Source: Omphiscola glabra
Lineage: Eukaryota; Mollusca; Gastropoda; Lymnaeidae
Assembly (NCBI GenBank): GCA_964017045.1
Contig: OZ024795.1
Location: forward strand, 49,524,850-49,588,849
DNA length: 64,000 nucleotides
Direction: 5' to 3'
Shown: piece by piece, positions 54,311-63,041 of the stretch
How the letters are laid out: each line of letters begins with the position of its first letter
Position numbering within the stretch: position 1 is the first letter of the stretch
Program-made: the position numbers and the translations under genes
Notes under the pieces: generated by a model
The model's input: only the letters and a program-made list of their open reading frames with translations
Database searches by the model: none
Told to the model about the DNA's origin: nothing

Positions 54311-54570
54311 CTAGCGAGTACCCGGCAAGCGTTGCAATGCCACTCAAAGAAAGAAGGAGCTTGTGTTCTAATTATGTTTTTGAAGTACTTGTTATGTAGA
54401 CAATGTTTTTGTTTTTTCGTATGGTGTGTAGACGAATAAATTAGAAGATTTTAAAACATCTGCCTATGTGAGAAGCATGGCTTTTAAAAAATTAGTCCAA
54501 ACACTTGTAGCGATTGATTCACCTATGCAATAGCTCTGTTTTAAATGATATTTATATTGCTCATATACTT
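54311..54570 (-). mobile_element. Helitron-like 3' end fragment, copy 4
   Basis: CTAG at 54311-54314 preceded by A, with an imperfect hairpin GGCAAGC-GTT-GCAATGCC (54324-54341). Aligns with copy 2 from 18814 to about 19080, then stops where the composite repeat begins. Confidence 0.72.
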
Positions 54571-54599
54571 TTACTTAATTTAATTAACCGTTGAGCAGT

Positions 54600-55880
54600 C
54601 CTGGCTTTCATTACAATATAATTTATAATCAACAATAAACATGCCTTTTCTCCCCACATGGGGGCATTGTTATGTCCCTTGGGGCAAAACTAGTGAGGAC
54701 GCCAAAATGGGCATGTATGGTATTAAATGGATGACAATAATGAGATTCATAGTTGAGAGGGAAGAAGTAAAATAAATATTGTGCCCTGGGACCAAACACT
54801 CTAGCTACGTCAATGCCAATAGCGCATAATAGGGGGATGGATGGTGTTGGTGCCGGTTGGGTGGTCTGCCCCAGGTGTAATTTCCTCTTACGTTGGAGGG
54901 GTGGTATTTTCGGACAACTGCAGAGTTTCAAACGTACAGAGGAAAACAGCAAAAATGTTAGCCCGCCCTGGGTGGCACTAACACAAGGCACGAACACTAG
55001 GCACTAACACTAGGCACTATTACTAGGCACTAATACTAGGCACGGTACAAACACTAGGCACTTACACTAGCCATGGCACTAGGCAATAAATGTGCAAAAT
55101 TTGGCGATCAGGTCCAGTTATACTGGAATGAACCTAGTAATGTCACACTAATTGACCTCAGGGAAAATGGTAGCAGAAATTGAGGCTGCCGAAGACTCTG
55201 CTGAGATGCTTTTTTCCCGACTTCATTTGAGCATTACTTTCAGACATTTTGGGATGGGGAATTTCAGACTTTTGGGTGGGAAGTGCCAAAAATAGCCATA
55301 ATGAAATGGGACATTTCTAACTATTCCCCACTCAAATATGAACTAAATTTATTACAGTTGTGGCGCCCTGGAGGGTATACTTTTGTTTCAGCTTAGCCTC
55401 GCCCCTTAAACTTTACAGTGCCCATAATTGTTTTGAAAAATTCAGAATGCAAGAATGCATTTTAGCAATACCTAAATTTGTTTTGCATCATTCTAAATTA
55501 ATCAGAAAGGAACGGGAGATATGCTAGTTATTAATTTAGGCGTCACTTGATTACAGAGTCTTCAAGGGACCTCCGATATTTTAGTGGCTTAAATTTGTGC
55601 TATTGACACTTTTTTAATTGTCAACTTTCAATACAAGGTGGGGGAAGGGAAAAATAGAAAAGTGGCAAAGATCCAAATAACGTCAAGAGACGGCTATGTT
55701 TGACCAGGGTGAATTATACAAATTAGTGTTTGTAATGTTTAAAAATGTAAACTCTTTTTTGGTGGAAACTACTTAGTGAATTAAATAGTTTAAAAAAAAA
55801 CAACTTCCAAAAACAGTTTCCATCACAGTGTTTACATCATTTTACACGTTGAACTCACTGCTAACACCATTTTACACGTT
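54600..55880. repeat. Composite dispersed repeat, copy 2
   Basis: Shorter partner of 48365-50740 without the two LINE insertions. Contains a small array of a CACTAACACTAGG-type motif (about 54980-55075). No ORF that looks real. Confidence 0.65.
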
Positions 55881-55925
55881 GAACTCACTGCTAAAACCAT
55901 TTTACACGTTGAACTCACTGCTAAC
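55833..55925. repeat. 30-bp tandem triplication
   Basis: Three units with core CACGTTGAACTCACTGCTAA, abutting the candidate LTR at 55926. Confidence 0.9.
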
Positions 55926-56529
55926 TGTGGCGAAATGTACGTTGTCTAGGAGATTAGGTCCCTTCTGTAGCCACTGAAAATCGTTTCACAGTCTACAACT
56001 CCGTTTCTTAAGCTTCTGGAAAGCTGGTACTTGTACATTTTCCTGGCTCCTATAAAGCCGATAGTTTAAAAGGAAAAACCACGCAACGTCGTTTAAGAGT
56101 CATCGAATATGTTTATTACTTGTTGAAAATATAAGTGTTCAAACACAGCACCTTCTATTGAATAGTCATGTGAAGTGACTAACAAATCCAATGAATACAC
56201 AAAACAGCATCGTAAAATTATACGAAGTCCTCACTCCAAAAACCTTCTGTCGAATCCACACGCAATAATAAATCGTTCTCTCCCTAATAATAATCTGTCT
56301 CTCCTTTTATACCATTATTGCCCATGCACTCGTGATAACAAGAAAAATGTTCACATTCATTCACCACTCTAATGTTTTCACAACTCACAACAAACACTTT
56401 CTCCCCTGGGTCCCCCCCCCTGCCAAGACGGTCATACTCGTGGAAAAATATAGCCAATACCACGAGCACTCTCTTTCCGCCCCCCCAAACATACACACAA
56501 AAAAGTAACCCCACAATCTGACCGTGACA
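55926..56529 (-). repeat. Candidate 3' LTR of the gypsy element
   Basis: On the minus strand it begins TGTCACGGTCAG directly after a purine tract (GAGGAGGGGGG, 56530-56540) and ends TTTCGCCACA, i.e. TG to CA with short inverted ends. Inside, TATAAAAGG lies at 56303-56311 and AATAAA at 56112-56117 on the minus strand, in the right order for U3-R-U5. A second copy is not in the window, so this is inferred from structure alone. Confidence 0.55.
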
Positions 56530-56540
56530 CCCCCCTCCTC
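56530..56540 (-). other. Polypurine tract
   Basis: GAGGAGGGGGG on the minus strand immediately before the candidate LTR; the expected plus-strand priming site. Confidence 0.55.
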
Positions 56541-56850
56541 ACGAGTGACATTAGGTGAAACCCAATGTTGCGAGTTTATATAAAATAACAACGGTCAGGT
56601 CGTGTGCATGTTCTGCGTATATGACATCAATACTAGCATATAAAGATCAAATAGATATGTACAAATGAATCAGTAATAACAAAAAATGTAATATGAGACA
56701 TTTTTGTCACCATTTCTAAATTGAAAGTAAATGGTAAGAACATGGCAATACATAATAGAATTATGACAGTTATAATGAAACACATATAGTAAAAGGTAAA
56801 TTAATCACGATCGGTATCATCTCATTGTTATTCAAAATCAAATGGAGTAT
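56541..56850 (-). other. Gypsy element 3' untranslated spacer
   Basis: AT-rich gap between the end of the third ORF and the purine tract; no ORF. Confidence 0.45.
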
Positions 56851-58506
56851 TTATGTCAATACATTGTTACAAATATTTAAATGTTTACAGTACTTCGAAA
56901 CATTCTTTATTAATTGAAATGTGAAAAAGAGAGAAAAAAAAATGTCAACATCTGGGCTTGTGTGGACAGCCTTGAATTGTCCCGTCATTGTTTTCAAACA
57001 AGACAGTGGGATATTCCGTTTATCCCATTGTCTTAGAAATTCGTGGAGGTTACCCGATCCACTTAACTCCCCCCTCTCTCTTCCCGTGTCTGACCTGCAC
57101 GGTCCAGTAGTCACGTTGTGCCCAACCACGTTTTGTTTATACAAAGCTGTCACTTCTCCCTTCTCAAATATTAAAGGTTTCAACAAGCTCGTCCCATTGT
57201 CAATATACAAAAGTAACATGAATATCATTTTAAGCAAACAATCGTCACCTCCCAACTCATAGAAAAGACTCACCTCCCCAACAAAATCAATTTTTCCAAC
57301 AACAACATAAATTTTCACCCTGGCCCCCACATGACATAATTTATCAACAATGGTATCAAAAACAAAAATATTTCTTTCCCTTAACCTCACCTCAGGGACA
57401 ATGCTCACCTCCTCCACATAACCGTGATCAAGGCCAACCCCGTTTGCCTGAACACTATTGTCAGAGTCAAAGCTGGACTCACGGTTCTCAAGTCTTGAGA
57501 AACCTGTGTCACCCACACTACAAATTTCCCCGATTGGGCTATGGCCTTCATAACTCCACGCGAATTCATTGGAAATGAATTCAACCTTGTTGAATCTACG
57601 TCCCCGTCTCGGGACTGAACTTGACAAATTCACGACTTCTACTTCGTGACACCCGTAATTTGTCCAGGTCCTCACCCCCTCATTTGACACACTATTATCA
57701 TGGTTCAATAGTAGCAAAGATTTTACATGAACAGGCATATCTTGAATATCATTAAAAGTAAAATATTGTATATCATCACATTTCTTATCTAGCACGTCTT
57801 CAATATTAATGTCTGACAACTCAGTCATTGCAAAGTTCAACTCTGGAGCAGTTGAAACCTGCTCTCTCCCCTCCTCCTCAACACATAACTCGCCTGAGCT
57901 TGACTCAGTTATACTCATGACACCTCGCTTGCTTGGAAGCGGTAGGTTGTTCATGCATTCAACACCCGTCGGTGTGTTATCTAAATCATCACAGTTATTC
58001 ATGACACCTAGCTTGCTTGGAAGCGGTAGGTTGTTCATGCATTCAACACCCGTGGGTGTGTTATCTAAAGTATCTAAAGTGCTGGGTACACAATAAATCT
58101 TAGGCAATCTCTCAACATCCATATGTGGAGAATCAATAATACTTGGTTCAACACCCGTGGGTGTGTTATCTATATCATCAAAAGTAGTTGGTGCACAATA
58201 GACCTCAGGCACTTTATCAACATCCATATGTGGAGATTCATTAACCATAAATTGACAATCAATAATAGTTTCAACCTTGCCAGGTGAAAACTCAGTAACA
58301 ATGAGTTCGTAATGAATTTTACAATTAACATCATCACGGGAAGCATCAATAATACTTGATTTATAATCAATATTTGCATCAAAGTCACCATGTGACCCAA
58401 CAATAGCATTAGTTTCCCTATCAGCAGTTTTATCAAAATGACCACAGGAAGCATCACTAACACTAGGTTCATAATCTAAGTCCCCCTGTGAAAAATCCCT
58501 GGCCAT
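56851..58506 (-). CDS. Uncharacterised 551-residue ORF in the env position of the gypsy element
   Basis: The longest undisturbed frame in the element, 70 bases after the RNase H stop. The N-terminal half is acidic and has internal repeats: SPHMDV and DNTPTGVE three times, and a doubled GVECMNNLPLPSK block. The middle contains RRGRRFNKVEF. The C-terminal third has one moderately hydrophobic stretch (LLKMIFMLLLYI) that could be a membrane segment. No signal peptide, furin site or fusion-protein hallmark is evident, so env is only a positional suggestion. The frame is intact while gag-pol is broken. I do not recognise it. Confidence 0.6.
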   Translation of the reverse strand: MARDFSQGDLDYEPSVSDASCGHFDKTADRETNAIVGSHGDFDANIDYKSSIIDASRDDVNCKIHYELIVTEFSPGKVETIIDCQFMVNESPHMDVDKVPEVYCAPTTFDDIDNTPTGVEPSIIDSPHMDVERLPKIYCVPSTLDTLDNTPTGVECMNNLPLPSKLGVMNNCDDLDNTPTGVECMNNLPLPSKRGVMSITESSSGELCVEEEGREQVSTAPELNFAMTELSDINIEDVLDKKCDDIQYFTFNDIQDMPVHVKSLLLLNHDNSVSNEGVRTWTNYGCHEVEVVNLSSSVPRRGRRFNKVEFISNEFAWSYEGHSPIGEICSVGDTGFSRLENRESSFDSDNSVQANGVGLDHGYVEEVSIVPEVRLRERNIFVFDTIVDKLCHVGARVKIYVVVGKIDFVGEVSLFYELGGDDCLLKMIFMLLLYIDNGTSLLKPLIFEKGEVTALYKQNVVGHNVTTGPCRSDTGRERGELSGSGNLHEFLRQWDKRNIPLSCLKTMTGQFKAVHTSPDVDIFFSLFFTFQLIKNVSKYCKHLNICNNVLT

Positions 58507-58576
58507 GGGTTCGTGATGAATATTATTTACAAAACTTCCATATGAAACATAATTTATTTCCTAACCGTCAGCCATG

Positions 58577-59914
58577 TTATACTAATCGGCTTAGAACATC
58601 AGCCAGAACATTTTCAGCACCCGAAATTGGTCTTATTGTAAAATTGTATTCCTGTAATGTTAACGCCCATCTCGCAACCCGATTATTTATGGATTTTGAT
58701 GTTTGTAGAACAGTCAACGGTTTGTGGTCAGTCTCAATTGTGAAGTGACAGCCGTATAGGTATCGTGAAAACTTTGTGATTGTCCAGACGACCCCTAAAC
58801 ATTCCTTCTCTATAACCGAGTATCGGGTCTCGCGAGGTAGCAATTTCCTACTCGCGTAAGCTATGGGGTGAAGTAATCCCTGTCGCTCTTGCATTAAAGA
58901 ACCTCCTATAGCGGTATCGCTAGCGTCCGTTCGGATCACGAATTCAATATCCAGGTCTGGAAGAATGAGCACTGGTTGTGTAGATAAAGCATGTTGTAGT
59001 TTCGCTAAAGCGTCCACGCACTGACTTGTCCACTGAACTTTTTCCGGTTTTCCTTTTTTTGTGAGATCTGAAAAAATCCCTGAAATACCTGCGAAATCCG
59101 GCACAAACTTTCTATAATAGCCAATAAGTCCAAGCAAACTTCTTACTTGTCTTTTGGTATGTGGCGGTTTGATGTTGATTATTTTACTGATAACACCTTG
59201 TTTTGGCTTCTGTGTGCCCTTTCCTACTATGTGGCCTAGAAACTCGATTTCTGTGAAGCCAATTTCCATTTTTGTGGGTCGCGCTGTCAAGCCTGCGTTT
59301 TCTAGTCTATTTAGTACTTGCTATAGTGCCTTGTTATGGTCTTTTATAGAACTGCCAAAGACGCATATGTCATCAAAAAAACTGACTGCATTTTTCTGCC
59401 CATCAAGAACCCTGCGCATGCAGCGTGCAAAAGTGGCTGGTGCATTACATAGCCCGAAAGGCATGTATTTAAATTGGTATAACCCCAAGTCAGTTTGAAA
59501 TGCTGTATATTTTCTAGAGTTCCTATCAACCGGTATTTGCCAGTACCCTTTAACTAAATCAATTTTTGAGAAATACTTGGCGTTTCTTAGTTCCACGAAC
59601 AAGTCTTCCTGGTCAGGAATCGGTTCTGCGTCCGACACGGTAATTGCATTTAATTTCCTATAGTCGATGCAGAATCAAGTGGATCCATCTTTTTTCTTTA
59701 CTAACACGATAGGTGATGAATAAGAGGAGGATGACTTTTCTATGATGCCTTCTTTTTCCATCTCATGAACTTCCTTAATGATTGTCTCTTTCGATGAAAA
59801 TGGTATTGGGTATACGGGTTTATTATTAGTGACCTCAATGGAATGAGTAACTAGTGATGTCTTTCCTGGCTTATTGGTGATTGTGTCGGTGTATTTATGT
59901 AATATATCCACCAA
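58577..59914 (-). pseudogene. Gypsy reverse transcriptase and RNase H
   Basis: RT motifs in order: SSPIVLVKKKDGS, FSKIDLVKGYWQIPV, MPFGLCNAPATF and SFFDDICVF, with the catalytic pair DD. The thumb and connection follow (FLGHIVG, VRSLLGLIGYYRKFVPDF), then RNase H (IRTDASDTAIGG, IEKECLGVVW, ETDHKPL) ending ENVLADVLSRLV. Two in-frame stops, just before 59674 and near 59318, break it; all three pieces share one frame. The start of the first piece continues upstream to about 60060 in an acidic linker from integrase. RNA-templated DNA synthesis and RNA removal are the family roles. Confidence 0.87.
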
Positions 59915-60060
59915 TATTTGCCTATCGTCCTGAGTGAGATCTGGATTGATCCTTACATCTTTGATAGTTTCAGTTTTCTCTATGGTTTGAGTCGTTACTG
60001 TATTTATAATACTTTCCTCGTTGTCCTCCTCATTATCTTCTATTACTACTGCGTATGCCG

Positions 60061-61902
60061 CTACCGATTCCTTATTTTTTTCTTCTCATTCATTTCTCTG
60101 CTGACCTTCTTAATATTTAGTTTCTGACTTGTTATTTTCCCCTGTTCCTGGTCCCTTTTAAAATATTCCACTAACATATTTACATGGTAAGTCTTTCTCT
60201 TTCCTTTCTCTAAGATGACATAATTAAGTTCCCTTATTTTGTCTACTACTTTATATGGGCCATGCCAACGTGCTCTCTGTAGTTTACTCCCCGTAGAGGG
60301 TCTCATGACTACCACTAGACTCCCTATATTAATAGTTTTCCTACGGGCTTTTCGGTCGTACATTTTCTTCTGTTTAATCCTGGCTTCTTTTAGGTTTCTA
60401 CTCGCCAGTGTGCCACTCACTCGTAGTCGATCTCGTAATTTTTCCAGGTACTCATGAGATGTTTTTTCCTCTGCCTGGTCAGTCTTTCCAGCAAAAATGT
60501 TTCTTAGGATATTTATGGGCGCTCTTATCTTTCTCCCGAACATCAAATCAAAAGGAGAGAATCCCGTTGATTCATTTTTGCAATCCCTATAAGCGAATAA
60601 GATAGCTGGGACGTGTGATTCCCAATCTTTAGGATGATCCATAGATACTTTAGTAAGTAAGGTTTTGAGAGTGCCATTAAAACGTTCAACCATACCGTTG
60701 CTTTGAGGATGTAATGGGGTACTGAAGCGTTGTGTTATGCCCATGAGTTTAGTAACTTGATTCATCAGATCGCACTTAAATTGACCCCCGTTGTCTGATA
60801 AAATTTCGTCTGGTAATCCCATTCTAGTAAATATTGTTAAAAGTGCCTCCTGAATATCCTCGGCGGTTATTCTTTTAAGGGGTATTGCTTCTGGCCACCT
60901 AGTTGCTGTGTCTACCAGAGTAAGGATGTAACGATATCCTTTCGTGGATATTGGTATTATGGGGCCAACGAGGTCAATAGCTACTTTCCCCCATGGCTTT
61001 TCAATTAACTCCATTTTTCCCAGGGGGGCAATACCTCCAGCGCTTTGCTTTTTCACTTTCTGACACACATCGCAGGTCATACAATAATATCTGACATCTT
61101 TTGTTATGCCAGGCCACCAGAATTCCTCCAACACTCGTGCCTTTGTACGAGCTATCCCCATGTGTGCTGAGAAGCTATTATCATGAGCTATTTCCAACAC
61201 TACTTTCCTTAATGACTTTGGGACAGCTAGTTGTTCCCACACCTTGTTTTGGCCATTACTACTCTGACAACACTCTCTAACTAAAAGTCCCTCCCTGTAT
61301 CTAAATTGTGATGGTCTACCCGCCCTAACTTGTCTCCTAGCGTGCTCGTGTGTACGTTTCAATGTGAGATCACTGTGTTGTAATGTTCTAAATTTATCCT
61401 CCGTCACCTCTAGTTCTGTTATATGTCGCTTTATCGGGTCAATCTCCTCCGATCTTTTCGAATTTTCGAAAGTTCTCTCTGTCTTCGTCAGGTCAATCCA
61501 CCTAGTAAGATAATGTTGTATCCGATGTGCATAAGGTGTCAACCCCTCGTCCTTGTCTGGTGTCATTCGGGCCAGTTTCTCTCTATATCCCTGCGCAGTC
61601 AGTCTGAAATGTTTCGACAGTGCAGTCTTGACCTCCTCGTAAGTGGCCTCCGCTCCTGTTACGCGCGCTGCGAAGCAGACTGGTAGCAGCTCGGGTGGCA
61701 TCAATTTTCTAAGCTCATTATTCCAACTCTCGGTTGTCCATTTATTCATCCTGGCTTCGTCCTCAAACCGCATGAGGAAGAAGTCCAAATTATCAGCACG
61801 TCCATCGAACATTGGGAGTTTATTTTTGGATCGACCTGTGTCGGTCGATTGTACTCTGATTGTACTCCTATCATCTATTTTCCCTCTATCTATCTCAGCC
61901 AT
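60061..61902 (-). CDS. Gypsy Gag-integrase fused reading frame (613 residues)
   Basis: Residues 29-145 are the Gag capsid-like part (KLPMFDGRADNLDFFLMRFE, LTRWIDLTKTERTFE). After about residue 146 the frame passes within 30 residues to the pre-integrase linker, without CCHC knuckle or protease. Integrase follows: zinc-binding H240, H247, C277, C280; catalytic D310, D370, E406 (DD35E); a GPY/F-type module (WHGPYKVV, near 555). Family role: integration of cDNA into the genome. The in-frame loss implies deletion rather than a natural fusion. The frame ends at an A-run (about 60085), beyond which the coding sense continues one frame back into the RT linker. Confidence 0.87.
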   Translation of the reverse strand: MAEIDRGKIDDRSTIRVQSTDTGRSKNKLPMFDGRADNLDFFLMRFEDEARMNKWTTESWNNELRKLMPPELLPVCFAARVTGAEATYEEVKTALSKHFRLTAQGYREKLARMTPDKDEGLTPYAHRIQHYLTRWIDLTKTERTFENSKRSEEIDPIKRHITELEVTEDKFRTLQHSDLTLKRTHEHARRQVRAGRPSQFRYREGLLVRECCQSSNGQNKVWEQLAVPKSLRKVVLEIAHDNSFSAHMGIARTKARVLEEFWWPGITKDVRYYCMTCDVCQKVKKQSAGGIAPLGKMELIEKPWGKVAIDLVGPIIPISTKGYRYILTLVDTATRWPEAIPLKRITAEDIQEALLTIFTRMGLPDEILSDNGGQFKCDLMNQVTKLMGITQRFSTPLHPQSNGMVERFNGTLKTLLTKVSMDHPKDWESHVPAILFAYRDCKNESTGFSPFDLMFGRKIRAPINILRNIFAGKTDQAEEKTSHEYLEKLRDRLRVSGTLASRNLKEARIKQKKMYDRKARRKTINIGSLVVVMRPSTGSKLQRARWHGPYKVVDKIRELNYVILEKGKRKTYHVNMLVEYFKRDQEQGKITSQKLNIKKVSREMNEKKKIRNR

Positions 61903-61948
61903 TTTTATTTCATGTTCTTGTCTTTCTTTTCTCTGTCTTTCTTCCCTC

Positions 61949-62272
61949 TCATACGCACGAATGTCTCGTTCCTCGTCGTCTTTTTTTTTCTAGGTCTCGC
62001 CTATGTTCATTTTCTGCTTTTTCATCGGCTCGCCTATGCTCATCTTCTGCTTTTTTCCGTTCCTCTTCTGTTTTTTCTTGGGCTCGCCTATGCTCATTTT
62101 CTGCTTTTTCATCGGCTCGCCTATGCTCATCTTCTGCGTTTTCTTTTGCTCGCTTATGCTCAGCTTCTGCTAATTCTAATTCTTCTAATTTCTTAACGGC
62201 ATATTTTGTGATCTCTTTCCCTTCTAACCCTAAATCTGTTGCCTCCTGTCTAAGTTCTGCGATCGATTTCAT
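61949..62272 (-). pseudogene. Gypsy Gag N-terminal coiled coil
   Basis: Begins MKSIAELRQEATDLGLEG, then a Lys/Glu/Arg/Ala coiled coil with four or five repeats of (E/D)EHRRA(D/Q)EKAE. At an A-rich run (about 61982-61991) the frame shifts by one and the coil continues in the frame of the following ORF, so this is a broken Gag start. Begins 3 bases from an adenine-rich leader; no splice sites. Confidence 0.75.
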
Positions 62273-62275
62273 TTT

Positions 62276-62450
62276 ACTGGTTTCACTTCCCCACGTTATA
62301 TGGTATTACTTTTACAAAAATGTATACTATACAACGAATAATGTTAATTTTGCTAACCAAAAACTAACCTGACAATTATATGGAACAATTTATATGGAAA
62401 AATCTGCTTACAATAGCATAATAAAATAAACAATATATTTAATTAATTTT
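62276..62450. other. Gypsy leader region, 5' LTR not identified
   Basis: Expected location of the primer-binding site and 5' LTR. No sequence like the 3' LTR candidate is visible, so the LTR is missing, replaced or outside recognition. Confidence 0.4.
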
Positions 62451-62454
62451 AATT

Positions 62455-63005
62455 ACCCGGTCTTGGAACAGCGTAGGTGGTTCAGTTCTTGCTACAGCAA
62501 CCCAGTAGTGGTGGTGTCCAATGTCAGGTAACACCTCAGCAGTAGGGTACAATGTCAAAAGTCTAAGAAACAGCAGCGTATAGCAGTGTACAGGTACAGC
62601 ACGTACAGGTACAGCGGTTAAGGGAACCTCAGGTACCCGAACAGCAAGTACTGGAACAGCAAGTCCTGGAACAGCAAGTACTGGAACTGCGGAACTGCAG
62701 CGGCTGGTGACAGGAACAACAGGAACAACGGTATAGCAGCGGCTGATGACAGGAACAGCTGGCCTTAACAACAGCGATGTACAGTAACAGGACACGTAAT
62801 CATCGGGAACAGGACCAGCAAGTAAAGGGAACATCAGGAACGGCGGCAGCAACGGGATACATGATCAGCGGGTACTGGGATCAGAGTAAAGCAGCGGCTG
62901 TTGACAGGATCAGCGGAACAGCAACGGTTGGTAACAGGATCAGTGGAACAGCAGCGTCTCGGCTACAGCGAGGTACGGGAACAGCAGGACAGCAACCTCA
63001 GTAAT
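62455..63005. repeat. GC-richer degenerate AACAGCA-type repeat
   Basis: Irregular repetition of GGAACAGCAAGTACTGG, GCAGCGGCTG and GACAGGAACAGC. Short Val/Pro-rich frames here look like by-products. Confidence 0.7.
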
Positions 63006-63041
63006 GGATTATATAATACCGCACAGCAATAACTATATAAA

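Larger units (their letters stand above)
55926..62275 (-). mobile_element. Ty3/gypsy retrotransposon, Gmr1-like order, broken
   Basis: Minus-strand order: Gag coiled coil (62272), Gag capsid, integrase (61190-60100), RT (59914-59200), RNase H (59200-58577), an extra ORF (58506-56851), a purine tract and a candidate 3' LTR (56529-55926). Integrase ahead of RT is unlike most Ty3/gypsy elements and matches the Gmr1-like group. The coding region is disrupted by two frame changes at A-runs, two stops in RT and an in-frame loss of the Gag C-terminus and protease. No matching 5' LTR was found on the right. The element is inactive. Confidence 0.83.
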
